From contig CM036618.1 of the NCBI GenBank assembly GCA_020746105.1, forward strand, positions 17,901,001-17,965,000: DNA of 64,000 nucleotides, written 5' to 3'. Numbering within the stretch: position 1 is the stretch's first letter; each line of letters opens with the position of its first letter. A model generated the notes under the pieces. It made no database searches. It had not been told where the DNA came from and saw only the letters and a list, made by a program, of their open reading frames with translations. A program made the position numbers and the translations under genes. Below are positions 11,871 to 25,300 of the stretch, piece by piece. The DNA comes from Trogon surrucura (taxonomy: Eukaryota; Chordata; Aves; Trogoniformes; Trogonidae).

Positions 11871-13658
11871 ATATTTATTTTTCCTGATGTATTTATTCCC
11901 AACATTAGTGGAAGACTACAACCTTGAGTTTCCAATTTTACAGCTGAAATCCCAAACCTCTGTAACAAGAACTAACTTCCCTCTTTTGTGTGAGCAGAGC
12001 TAGATGACACAACTGCTGAAAGCTCCAGCAATTACAGCTTGGACAGCTTTCAGATGAATCAAATGCCAATGTGGGAAGGGTGAAACGTTAGTACCAGCCT
12101 TGGATTACTGCCATGATATTTTCCGCTACGCTGTGAAGACTCCGACTTGCTAGAGGAATGCCTTTGTCGTCTTCTGCCAGAATCCTTAAATTGATAAACA
12201 GGCACAAGTACACCTCTGAAAATAAAGCATAGCTTCAAACTACATGATTATTTTAAAACTTAAATTTCTGTATATGCAAACTTGTCTGAGGGAAGTTTGT
12301 CAGTAGTTGTAGAATCTGCGAGTTGTGAGAATCCCCGAGCTGAGATTCTGTAAGGGCCATTAGAAGCAGCTCAAAAGCTCTTTCACTGCAAATGATACTC
12401 TCAGTTGTCTGATCTCTTGGCTTAGTTAACTGCTCATTCCTGCTGTTGTGTTGTGTAAAATCCTCTACTTCGGAGAAACAAAAGGACAGTTTGTAAAACC
12501 TGTTTGCCGGTGGAAAGGTGGGGTTAATTTAGGCCTTGGCTTCAAATGAGCGTGTGGCTGCTAATCTTGTTATTGCTGAGCACATGCTGGGTGTTTCAGA
12601 TTTGTTGTAAATCTGCTGTAAACAATAAAAGGGGCCCGTAATGGCCCTGTAAGAGGGAGGGAAAGGGGAGGCAGAAGAGATGTTTATTTCTAAGCTCTAA
12701 ACTACTTCAATTGCACTCCAGGGAAAACTGATGCGTTACAGCCAGGGAGTGATAAAGTTTGGTCTCGGCAGTGACAGCAGTAACAAAGCCCTAGAAACTC
12801 AGTCTTCCAGAGAGATTTTGTGTGTCTAAGAGATACTACAGCCTCTGTCGTACAGGATGCATTAATCAGTCCGGTTAGGTTTAGGTTAGAAAATGCTTAG
12901 GTTTCTAGTCACGTACCAAAATATGCCAGTGTGAACCAGGAGGCGACGGAATGCTTTTGGGGCTGTTTTATAAAATGGCAGAATCAAGGTTTTGCTGCTC
13001 TCTCGTCCCGCCTGAAAAATCTGGGCTGCCATAAAAAGCCCCTTTTGCTCTGTTGGCATAATTTCCATTGGTTTGGATATGTATGTGGTTTAAATTCCAT
13101 TTAATATGGCTAATTTTGTCAGAATAAGGGGTCTGAACAAGAATGCTGCTGTTTGATTTAAAAGGCCTCAGTAGTTGGTGAACTTTATTCATCACTTAAT
13201 TCACCTTTAATGTTAGAATTAATCAGTTTAAATATCAGACCTTGAGAATATAACTCGATTTTCTTAGATCAGGTCTCCAGCAGTATTGAATGCAAACACT
13301 GTTAGCATTAGAGGCACCCATGCAAAATACGTTTTTATTCTGAGGCTTCAAAGTATATATATTTGTTAATGTGTCGCCATGCCAAAATACATTAAATAAA
13401 TGTTAGTGCTCAGTAAATACTGTGTCAAGTGGAAACTGTTACTCTCTGACCAGTTTGTTGCTGTTAAGCTTTGTGCTTAAGAGATGGTTGATGTTTTTAT
13501 CAGTGGGAGGAGCAGGAGGAGCTTCTGAAGGAGGGAGCTGTTCTGTCCCTCAAGTGTTACCGCATCTCTGACAGTTTCAGTCATGTTCAGTGTGAAACAG
13601 AACCGAGGGTTTTGGTAAGCCCACTCTTTAATTACTTATCAGCTGAGTTCAAAACCAC
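11871..13658. other. Intergenic, no gene recognised
   Basis: Unique sequence. Around 12540-12760 it contains a GTAAACAATA forkhead-like motif and a GGGGCCCGTAATGGCCC near-palindrome, which look like regulatory DNA but cannot be confirmed. Confidence 0.4.
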
Positions 13659-13819
13659 CTGTCTGTAAAATTTCTGTTCCTACAAATGTGTTTCCAACGT
13701 TCCGGTTACTCCCCTGCTCCGCTCCACTCCAGCTGTCCTTGGCCATGTCCTTTCTTGCTACCCTGTCCAAAGGATCTCTTATTATTTCCTCCAAAGTGGA
13801 AGGAACTTGTATCTTGTCA
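13659..13819 (-). CDS. Candidate internal coding exon of an unidentified gene
   Basis: I do not recognise the protein. The - strand frame reads SDKIQVPSTLEEIIRDPLD, then RVARKDMAKDSWSGAEQGSN and NVGNTFVGTEILQT. It could be bounded by an acceptor TTTTAAG (at about 13820) and a donor CAG/GTGGTT (at about 13658). The donor phase (one base of the next codon) agrees with the candidate terminal exon at 10127-10332. The acceptor has a poor pyrimidine tract, and the frame runs on to a stop 20 bases past the donor. Low-confidence call. Confidence 0.2.
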
Positions 13820-16800
13820 CTTAAAACACTGATGCATGGATGTGCAGAGCCATGCATGTCTCTTCTGTGATCAAAGCTGAAAAAGTGTTTAGCTCTGTGT
13901 ATGTGGTGCTCCGGTCTTCTACAAACGAGGAGACTCTATTTCTGTGCTGTTTCTCTATCAAGAGTGTGCAGTCACCTCTGGCAGACCTGTGGAATGCGGT
14001 TCAAATTCAGCATTTTATTTAATAAATAACAAACAAAAAAAAAAAGTTAATTTATAGAAATAATATAAATGCTTCCTGTGGAGACGAAAGCCTTAAGCGT
14101 GCCAACCTAATCAATTAGAGAGTCTTGCTTCAAAGTGGGACAACGTATGCTGTGGTTTATGTGCCTAAAATAAGACTGGAGGAGACCCCTTTGATCATCA
14201 CATCCCACTCACAACCATCACAGGCACTACACAGCATGTTTACCGAGCCTTATATTTAGATTCTTTTCCTCCTTTGCTCCTGGAAGCCTGTTCTAGGTCC
14301 TCACCCTGCTGATAGCTAGAAATCCCAATTAAAAGCTTACTCTTAGCCAGTTTATATCCACTTGCTTTTGTGTTGGTGCTGCCTGTTGGCTAAAATCGAG
14401 TGAGCGTTCTGCTGTCAGGAGGTCTGCACAGAGAGGAATCTTGGATTAATAGGTCAGAGTGCTCCAGGAACCTTGTGCTGTGTGCAGGGATGGTAGGAAC
14501 TGCAGAGCTTCGATATAACAGGAACTGGCTTTCAGAGGCAGGTCCTAGTGCTGCACATCCTCAGAAGTTTTTCTGATTTTAGTGGGGATTCTGTTTCTAG
14601 ATGGTCTGCAACAGTTAGATTTGTATTTTGTCGATGATGTGGCTGGTAAGGGGAGCATTTTTTTGTGCATATGCACAGAATTTATATTGCAAAGGAAAAA
14701 AAATAGCCAAGGAGAAATATCTAAATTCTCATTTTTGTTGCCTAATAGAACAATCTCTAACATTTGACTTTTGAAAGAAATAAACATTTTATTTTCTTTC
14801 TCCAAATTGCCGCTCTTTATAAAGCTGGCTCACTTGTTACTTCACTGTTTAAAAAGATAAAGTCGTTAATCGCTGGCAGGAAATGTTCCTGATCTGTCTG
14901 TCTTGGTTGATAGGTCAACTACAAACACTGTTTTTTTCCACATAGAACCAGAGGAGAAGGGTTGGATCATTCTTGTCAAAGGTGCTTAATTTTTTTAAAT
15001 ATGCTCAAGTCTTTCAAATGTAACACAGCATTTGTTTTTTCAGGCAGATACAAATACGAGATTGATACCAGCATCCTGGAATTTCTTATTTTATTCTTTG
15101 ACTCTCTAAATTTCATTTAACGAGACAACTAGGCAGGCCTTATTACTAGTTAATAAATCAGTAGAATTAAACAGTGTAGTAGGAAAAATAATAGGAAAAA
15201 ACCCAATTTGACTATTCAGTGGATTTGTAATACTGGAATGGTGAAATTGCTACACCCACAAAAACACTGTAATTTGGTGTGTTCTTCTGTCAGTAATCAC
15301 ATCCTTTCTCATCAAGTTCTCTTGAAAGCTGTTACTTCCAGAAAACCAATGAAAATTGTCATGTCAGAGTGGATCTATTCATTATTTTTATTACAGTTAA
15401 GCATCACAGCCTTGCTGTGGAAGGAGTTACATACACAGGCATCCAGAAAAGAAAGTCATGTCCCAAGAAGCCCATACCTGAAGTGCAAATCCTACTTTTA
15501 TGACTGATAATTTTTTTTCAACTTTTGGTAACTAGCTGAGTGCTTCAATAACTACCTAAACACATGGGGTAAAGCCCTTTTAAATTAACAGAAGGTCACC
15601 CATTATTTGTCTAAAAGAAATGCGGAGTGCTCTCATGCACTTTAAAAGATAAGTGGCGTGAGGAGAGCTTGACAGGGACTTCTGGGTTCATAGTTGAGGT
15701 GAAATAACCTCCTCATCTGTAGTCTTGAGTCTAATTTGCTGGAGACAAAACGAAAGATTGTGTGGATTATATGATCAATTTGTAGATTCAATAGGGCAAC
15801 TGTAGATAACAATGTGTTTAATTCCTGAACTCCGAAGCACCTGAGAAGAGAGCAGACTTCTTCCTCTGTTGGGGAGGGTTGTCTACCTCATCAGGAAAAT
15901 CCGATGTTTCCTCTGGTGGGACAGAAAAAACAACCACATGTACTTGTATTTGAGCTTGCAGTGGTTGTGATCTTTCCAGATTTGTCACTATGAGCTTGTT
16001 TCTGAACTGCTGGGTTTCTGCTGAAGTTCCTTAAATGCTCTTGGGTCCTCTGCAGTGCAAATGTTGCTGCAGGGTGCAGCGCTAACAAAATTCTCCAGTG
16101 AAGGCTGATGGTCGAAAAACTGTAAGAACTGATGTAGATAAAAGCATGTGAGGGCAGAGAAGGCTGAGAATTTGGTGGCAAAAGGAGATGATAGAGCAAA
16201 GCTGAGCAGAATTTGGAGAATCCCTGCCTAACTTAGGAAAATGAATCCTCAAACCAAACTACACGAAGGCACCTTCTGGTAATATTTCCCAAATAAGGGA
16301 ACTATTTGGACTGTCACATTCGAATTCAAACCACTGGACTTACTCGATGAGCGTGGTGATACAGGCAATGGGTAAGAGATGGGTGTTACTCTTATTTGCA
16401 GGCAGTGTGGAAATAAGTAACGCCAAAGCTGTCGAGAGGAAAGTAATTTGCCATTTCCTTACATAAGTTCTATCGCTGTTTTTCCATGTGTTTTTTTTCC
16501 TTTTTTTCGTTTTCCTTAATAAACCAATCCTGCTCTGTACAGTCTGCATGCTTGCACATTGAGATGTTCTGCTGAAGGACGGGGATCCAAGTGTTTTGAG
16601 TAATGTATCAAGACAACCTGGAACACCTACAATTAGCTAGCACTAGGGCTGAGTCTCCTGAGGAGAGTCTGCTCAGAGCATCACAAGTACTGGCTGCTTC
16701 CTAAACCACTTACTGAGTTAGCTGTTTGATTCTTTAGCAGGAAACTGATTGTTTAATTTGTAGAATTGAGTCATAGAAAGCATTTCCTGTCTGAAAACAG

Positions 16801-19611
16801 TGTCCCCGATTATCCTAAATATTGCACAATTTTTCTATTAAAAAGTTTCTATTAAGAATCAAATTCTGAGATTTACTTCTTTTTTTTTTCTTTTAAATGT
16901 ATTTAAAATTGTTAGCTCTGAGTCTCTCATTAAATATTTTTGTCCAAATAAAAAGTACTCAAAAGCTCTCGTAGTTGTAGCCAAAAGGGACTCTGAATTG
17001 CATTTCCATCTTAGAAAAGACAGTTGGAAAGATAACTGTGTGGGAAGTGATACACTGCAGGGAACAGTCATGCCCTGGCAGTGAGGATGGACCAGATGAC
17101 CTAATTTCTCTTTTCCATTAGAGCTGTCCCTGATTCCCCAGCTAGTCATGCAAGCACATGACTGACAATAAGGATAAAGAAATATGGAAAATGTATCTCC
17201 CAGGACAACAAAGCAAGCCTGCTCTTCTCGATTCCATCCCCTCGCAAGTGCTGATTAATTGGACGCCAGACAGTCTTATATCTTTATGCTGGTCTTTTAG
17301 CTGAAACCATCAGAAGTGACTTGCCATCTGCTTTGCCTGGAATTCAGAACTGCTTTCTCAGCTGCATGTGACGTCTGCTTGATGCAGCCAATGGGTGAAT
17401 ATAAGCAAGACTTGAGAAGAACAGCCCAAAGAAGTGGTAGAGGTAATACACTCCATGCCCCATTTTAATAATATCCCACAGAACTCATCCACAACAAGAT
17501 TTTTGGAAGCACCATGCTGACTACTTCTACATTAGCGCACCCTGTACACAAATGATACAGCTTTGCTGTGCCAGCTCACACCAAGGTGTGAAATCACATG
17601 AGTTGGTTAAACTGGTGTTAAGATGGCTTTCTGCTGCTGTTCATAAATTGGCCTGGCTGTTGGGATCCAAAGGATTTTTTTATTATTATTTTTTATTTTC
17701 TGGAAAGTAAAATCTGTGATCATTTGCCAAATTTTCCTTTCCCATCACTTCAGTCAGCTTCTTGCTGACTGCTCTCTCTCAGCCAGGGAGCCTGTGGTCT
17801 TGCAGCGTCCAATCTTTGCTGGGCTATTAAAAAAATTCTGGAATCAGCATTTAGATAATGCACAACATTATCACTGGACATGTCTTTGAAACCTGTTATT
17901 ACCATATCCTCACGCTGCAGAGCTTGTACATGAAATTTTATGCCCACCTCATATATGTCGTCCACATCATTCTCCATTAACGCTATTCATGTTGTACTTA
18001 CAAAGAAAATCACCCACCAAAGGCCAAAGAATCCTGAATGTAGGATTAGGATGAGACCAGATTACAAGAACGCACTTGGAAAGACTTGCATCTAGGTGAA
18101 AGAGAGGTGAGGGTGTACAAAATAAAGAACTTCAAAAAGCAGAACATAGTGACCAGTAAAACACTGTTGTTTTGATGGAAAGCTATACAGAACCACCTAT
18201 AATCTGAAAGTGACTGTTTACCCTCAAGATTCCTCACGATAAGATATGCAAATACTAAATGGACGCTGATCAAGCCAGCTGAGACCCAGGAGGAATCCAC
18301 CTCTCAGATCCATTTTGGAAGAACTGTTGCAGTATTATTTCCTTCTCTGTAAGAAAGTGTGGAATAGAGTGCTTCTTGCTGGAATGTTTTATCTTTCTAC
18401 TAATGCAGAAACCTAGGGTCTCTGCAGTGCCCAAGCCTTCCTGCCCTCTTTCTGTGGCTCTTTGGTTTTTCTGTTTTTAAAATAGTTGTGGCTTTCAGGT
18501 TTTTTTCTGTAGGTATTTTGTGTTACAGGATGTTGAAGACCTGTTTTGTAGCCTGGATTTATGGACTAAATGTTTTGTGGAGCCTTTCGAAGTAGACGTC
18601 TATTACGTGTTTACTTGGATGTAAAAGGTTGGAACAGTCCTGTGTCCCTTTGGCACTGGTAATTGCTTCTTTTCTCCTCGTGTGGGCCAAGGGAAGAGCT
18701 CTCTCCACCCTGCCACCTGTGGAGCCGGAGACAAGGACAAGCTACAGGGATGTCAATAGCTCTCCATGCCCTGCATTCCTCTTCCTAAAGTATTTTCCTG
18801 TGCAGAGCAATCACAATTTTTAAAACAGACAGTAAATAAAGAATCTTCACGCTCTTAAGAAAATAAATAGATACATGTGGATTATAAAAATCCTATTGGT
18901 TAATAAGAAAAATCCTCTGATACTGAAAAAAGTTTAACATTTAGAAATGAGGAATATCTGACTATTGAGGGCCCTTTGTGGAATAAATGACTAAAAATCA
19001 AAAAATGCTACATTTGGCAGCATATTGCCTGTCAGTTGCTACTTTTTTTTTCCCCTTGACTTGTGGAGTTTTTCCTTGTTTTCCCTTTTCCAAATGGAAT
19101 AGAGAGCTTGTTGCTGTTCAGGGAAACTGCTTCAGAAACCTACAGAAGTGACTATTAGATGTAACTTGATGTATTCTTCTTTGTTTTTCTTCCTTGTCAC
19201 TCAGCTTTCATATTCGCTTGCATCCACCCACTCCCCAAACTCTTATTTGCTATTAGTAATCTGTTTTCTTATTTCAAAGAACCTTGGCTTAAAAACACTA
19301 CACGTTGCTTTTAAACAATGTTGAGGGATGAAATGTATCAGTCTGAGCTTTATAAATTACGGCAACTCAAAGGCTGTACTTGCTGACACTTGCTGCCAGT
19401 GGTGTGTGAGGACTGTTTCATTAAACGGGAATTGCTGCGGTACGGAGCTCCAGTGCCAGCCTGTCCTCCTGGGCTGTGCCCCCTGTGCCAACAACCAGTT
19501 CCCGCACCAGCTACATGCTCTGAAGGATCCCTCTGAGGCCATAGTTATGTGGTCAGTTTAGACCAACGTAAATCCATACTAACTCCGAAACCTTCCACTG
19601 TCTCATCCACA
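13820..19611. other. Intergenic, no gene established
   Basis: Nearly 6 kb with no recognisable repeat. Two - strand frames, at about 15850-16030 (no ATG) and 17750-17977, look protein-like but lack support; see findings. No RNA gene was seen. Confidence 0.4.
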
Positions 19612-20390
19612 GATCATCCTGCCATGGGCAGGGACACCTCCCACCAGACCAGGTTGCCCAAAGCCCCATCCAGCCTGGTCTCACTTCCAGAGAGGGGCAT
19701 CCACACCTTGCCTGGGCAAGCTGTTCTACAGCCTCGCCACCCTCGTATTGAAGAATTTTTTCCCAATATCTGATCTAAGTCTACTCTCTTTCAGCTTGAA
19801 ACCGTTACCCCTTGTCCTATCACTACATGTCCTGATAAAGAGTCCCTCCCCTTCATTCCTGTAGCCCCCTTCAGGAACAGGAAGGCCACTATAAGGTCTC
19901 CCCAGAGCCTTCTCTTCTCCAGCCTGAACAGACCAAAGTCCCTCAGCCTGTCCTTGTAGGAGAGGTTCTCCAGCCCTCTTATCATCAATGTGGCCCTCCT
20001 CTGGACCCACTCAAACAGGTCCACATCATTCTCATGTTGGGGGCTCCAGAGCTGGACGCAGCACTCCAGATGGGGTCTCAAAAGAGCAGAGCAGAGGGGT
20101 AGAATCCCCTCTCTTGACCTGCTGTCCGTGCACCTTTTGATGCAGCCCAGGACATGGTCAGCGTTTTGGACTGCCAGCGCACATTGCCAGCTCACATTAA
20201 CAGCTTCATCAACCAGCACCCGCAAATCCTTCTCTGCAGGGCTGCTCTCAATCCACTCATCACCAGCTTGGATTTATGTTTGGGATTGCCCCAACCTAGG
20301 TGCAGGACCTTGCACTTGGCCTTGTTGACCTTCACGAGGTTTGCACGGGCCCACCTCTTGAGTCTGTTAAGGTCCGTCTGGATGGGATGC
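19612..20390 (-). mobile_element. CR1 LINE fragment, antisense, lacking its 3' tail
   Basis: The complementary strand encodes CR1 RT text: [40 protein letters not shown] and LENLSYKDRLRDFGLFRLEK. The copy starts within CTGCCATGGGCAGGGACACC and lacks the octamer tail. The frames are broken by several shifts. Sequence from 20391 to 20527 may be more of the element or unrelated. Confidence 0.9.
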
Positions 20391-22265
20391 ATCAGGCAGC
20401 CTGAATGCAAAACTGAATACAAAGATGGACACCTTTCACTTATCACTTCCCCAACCACCATGGGCTGACCCCAGAAGTACGTGGGAGGAGAGACCAGGAG
20501 GACTAGCCCCCCGCTCCTCATGGCAATGCAAATTATGTTGGACTGATGTGGCTAGTAACAAAAACCTGAGTACAAGGATTTTTTGAACACTCCTATTTGT
20601 CAGACTCAGGGCCGGTTTATCTGTCTGGTTTGCCCTGAATTCTGGCTCAGGTTTTATGATGTTTATTGTTCACTTAAAGTAAACGATACCAGATTGATGC
20701 TCATTAGGGCTCCATGAAAAAAGTCTCCTTAGGAGCAATATTTTTCAGTAGTGAAAGCTTCCAAGACTTGAAAGTAAATTGCACAAAAAGAATAGTTGTA
20801 TCTAAAAGAAAAATTACAATCCTCACAAGGAAAGGAAGTTGGGATCCTTAGCAGAACTGTCAATCCAAATGACACCCTAAAAGAACATAGGCATGGTAAG
20901 CAAACGTGTCTCACTACAGTTTTCATTTCTGATCCAAATTTCTTCCTACATTTGCACTTGGGTTTAGGGGTAAAAGAAAAAATTTAAGCCTCAAAAGACA
21001 AACCTTGTTTTCAGTCTTCCTGTGCTTTATTGTGTGGGAGGCTGTTTCTGTAGTGTTCCAGAATGAAATGTCCTCGTACTGATGCCTGTAATCAAGGAAA
21101 TGGGAGAATACAGGATTAATGCAACAAACAAGATGATCTGATAATTACCCACAGAAAATCAGTTCACTAAAAAAGTTTAACTGATTAAAATGAAATGATC
21201 TAGGGCAAGATTCCTATTAATTTCAATTGGGAATCAATGAGTATTTGGAATCCCCACTTTAAAATTATAAACTAAAAGATGCACCACATTCATGGGAAGA
21301 GTGGGAAAATAGTAAGTAGTATGCCAACCAAGTTTCAGTTGTGCTGGTGTGCATATACTGAAATACTTATTTTATTTATAAATATTATATTACATTGTAT
21401 ATATTTCTAGATGTATTTGTGTTTGTTTATTTATTTATTTATGAGATGTGATCACGTCTGCTTGCTGAAGACTGACTCATATGATTTTGGAAATTAGTTA
21501 CAATCTGATGGTAACAGCTTTTGGTTACTAAGGACCTAGGCTGAACCCATGCCAGTAACTACACATCATCAGCTGCAAGTTTGCAGTCCTCTGAGCCACT
21601 CGCGCCTGTGCATAACTCAGATTTCTGCACTCAAATGGGGACAGAAAAATGCTGTTAAAGTTAAAATCCTGCAGCAAATACATTACTTTGATCATGGCAT
21701 CTTAGGTGAAGACTATCTAGAAACTACATTTGACACAGTAATGACTGGAGAAAGAGAAATAAAAGTATAAATCCTTAAAGATAGAGATAAGCTCCTATTT
21801 TCTGTAAGTTCTTGTAGACTTAGGTAAGAATAGCCAGTTAAATACCTATTCTTTAAGTCAATTTAACTCTTCAAACAGCTCATTTGAACATTAAGTTATT
21901 ATAGGAAATACTAGAGGCTTGCACAATAAAAACAACAATGTAAAACTAATAAACTCATACAATATAAAAAACTGTTCAGATTTCCTTACTACCATATATG
22001 CAATATCTCTGCATTAACAAGGAGCAAGACAAGAAATATATATTTAGAGATCTTACAAAAACATCTCAAGCTGTTTCTCTACATTGCACAAATTGCACTC
22101 TCATTTATAAAATACAGCCTTTGATTTATGTTTTCATAGTTTACTGGTTACAACTTTTTGTAGCTTAATATCACGCCTGCATTGCTCTTACCATCAGACT
22201 ACGTTGCCAGCCTCTAATAGGGGAAGTATCTTAATAAGAGCAGCCTTGTTTCACTAATGCTTTAG
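20391..22265. other. Intergenic, no gene recognised
   Basis: AT-rich sequence with a (TTTA)n microsatellite at about 21424-21442. Nothing coding is recognised. Confidence 0.5.
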
Positions 22266-22385
22266 AGTCATAAAATCATTGAGGCTGGAAGGGATCTCTG
22301 GAAATCACCTGGTTCAAGTCTCATCTCAGAGCAGGTCCAACTTCAAAGTTACAGGTTCCTCAGGGCCTTGTCTTTGAAACACATT
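22266..22385 (-). mobile_element. Short, old CR1 remnant (antisense 3' end)
   Basis: It matches the CR1 end only: AGTCATAAAATCATTGAGGC, then TGGAAGGGATCTCTGGAAAT and CCTTGTCTTTGAAACACATT. It is about 120 bp and strongly diverged. Confidence 0.7.
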
Positions 22386-25300
22386 TAATGCTAAATAGCC
22401 CTCCCACTCTACATAGCATTAAAAACATTAACACAGTCTGTTGTTCTTACTAATCTTCTAACAAACAGATACATTAGAGTCATCTTGTGTTAAAACTCAG
22501 CCACTATGCCTATTTTACATAAACACCAGTTTAGCTGTTTTTCTCTCGAGATCTTAACTGTTTTTATTTTTATACTATTATGTTTTTATTTTAGACCACT
22601 TACTGCAAAAAGATGGTAAGTACAAATCTGTTTGTAGAGTCAGCGGTGGTGGTTTTATTCTCAGTGAATTATCACTGCATTCTGAAGAGTGGGGCATGGT
22701 GAATTATGCTTTAGACTTCTATTACTCAGGTACTAATCAAAGCAAATAATCTGTATTCTTAAGGGAAAAGTACCTGGATTTGTGTAAGCTGTTGTAAATG
22801 AGAAAACATATGCAACAGCAACACACTAAAATTCATCTCATTTAACTTCATTTTAATCACTTTAGCGTTTCTAAAGTGTCCTGAAAAGTGACGTTTTCTT
22901 TAATCTCAGTATAATTGCATCCAGAAAAGTAGCAACACATCCTTGTTTACAGTGGTTCCAGCACCATTTCTCACCAAAAGACATAGAACTGGCTTTTCCA
23001 CCAAAAGGATGGGTTTATTTGCAGGCTACAGGCTGCTGATCTTACTCATTCCTACCGGGAAATGACTCCCACAGCAATGTCTCTGCAAGCACAGCTAGCA
23101 GATGCTGGCAGGTACATCTGATCAGTCTGGAATCGGGCTGAAGACACCCAACCAGGATAACCGTCGTCGTAAGAGTCTAGGGGCCTTGTGATGTAGATAC
23201 TGACATCCAAGAAGTGGTATTGAGAACAACTCCTATGTAAAATTAAGTGGAGGCCCAATGTATTTTCATCACAAGCTGTCTCTGAGGAGTCTTCCAGACA
23301 AACCAGGGATCAGAACAAGTGTAGACCTTGATTCTGCGTAACTGTTTACACTGTTCACTGTTTTTTGTTACCCCTATTGCTGAGGAACACAGTGAACCAA
23401 CCAACCAACAACATAAACTGTGAATGTAGCTAAGAGTTCAGTGCAGTTTAATTACAAAGAGATACAAACACAAACCACGTTCAGCACCATTCAACTGGTC
23501 AAACTGGAACAGTTAGTGTAAAACTTCAAGAGAAAAGGAAAGGCAGAGGAGAAGGAGGTGCCAAGGGGACAAGTGCAAGAGCAAAAGCTCCGATGCAACT
23601 ACAGAGTTTGATTTTTTTCCTCTCAAACTTTTTCTTGGTCACCTTGCTGACCTTCTCATCTTCCAGGGCACTCTTTACAGCGTGTTTCAGAGTCCTTCTT
23701 TGCCCTGGTCCCATGGAGTCAGCTTTTCTCTCCATCCCTGAGAAAGGAGGAACAGTTACCCACTGCTGGTTTCTGACAGCGGCGTAAGTTTGATTCAGCT
23801 GAAGCCAGGTGTACAAGTAGCATAAGATCAGGATCGGATCTTCTATGTGTGTCTTAGAGATATGAACTATGTCCTTTGAACTGCATTCTTGATGATATTT
23901 GTCACACATTTCCTCAGCAACTTCAAAAGACTTCGAGTCCTTTGATTACAGCGCTGTTTACCTACTATCTTAACTAACAGGCATTTGCTCAGAACAGACA
24001 TTCACTCAAGCACTCTCTTTATTATCTTTTCCCTCAAGTGCAAAAAAACTTCCATTTACAAACAGCCATATTAGCATCCCCGGTTAAATATAAAGCAGTA
24101 TTCTTTTGAGATCAAAAACATTAAAAGAGTGATATCCGAGTATGAGTTTCTGTCTCAGATTTGCAGTAGACCCTCTGCCTATGCTTTCTGCTTTAGCGAC
24201 CATAGAAACTTCCCACCTACCAGTTTTTCACCATTAGCAGCAGGCAGTCACACAGGAGAAACAGGAGGTCTAAGTATCAATCTCACTCTTCATAAAGAAA
24301 ATTGTCCCTTGCCTCTAAGATACTCACTCAAAAATGGCTCCAGCATTGCATTTATTTTCAAGTTACTTACCATTTCTTCTAAATCAATGCTTTAGGTCAG
24401 CAGGTGTAGAACAACTATGAACACTTGGCACTCGCATACTTAATATATATCAATATCCATGCTGTCATTGGAAAACTAATTGACACAAAGGTAGAGAGAC
24501 TTAGCCAAAGGTCTCCACATTTCTGTAGAGGTAGCTTGAGTTACAGCTGAAGAAGTATTTTGGCCAGTGGTTTCCTTACTGTGCCCCATGAGCCCCTGGC
24601 ATCGGCCCATTTCATTCAAATGAAAAGTATGTTTTCAAGTAGAATTTTAATAACAGGGTACAATAAGTTTTGAGAGTTGACTACACTCCAGTGGTCCAAA
24701 CCGTTTGGAGACTGCTGATCTAGTCTGACATTTGTGATTACACAATCACCACAGCGTTCCCAGGTGCCTTACGATGGCACAGCTGCGTTACCAGGGCAAT
24801 TTAAGTCAGAGAACAAGAAAGCTCAGTGGCACATTTGTTGCTCCAGAGGGCAGGTTTCCCAAGGGTTTTTACTACCACTATGCAGAGCGTACTTCCAAGC
24901 AAACCTCTCCAGGTAGGCCAGGAGAAGGATGAGAACCTGCACGGCTGTAGCCAGGGAACATGCCTTCTAGCAGCACTCTCCCATGGAGGAAGTGTCTCTT
25001 GGAAGTACCCTTCTCTTTGTCTTCCTGTTGTGTGTCCTACATCAGATCTAGCTGGTGAGTAAATCACAGAGGAGTGTACTCAGGTAGTGCTGGGGAGCGG
25101 CCGTTGCATGAGTCACATTTTCAGGATACGGAACTGAAGGCCTGCAGTGGAGACAGAAGTGAGGGACAATGAAAATGAGAGATCAAAAAGCATATAAATA
25201 CAAAGACATATAAAAATAATGGATGAAATGTCAGCTGATGGGCGGGTGACTCTTGAATCACATGCAAGTCTTAAGCAGTTCAAGTGTGGCTCCTTCCTGA

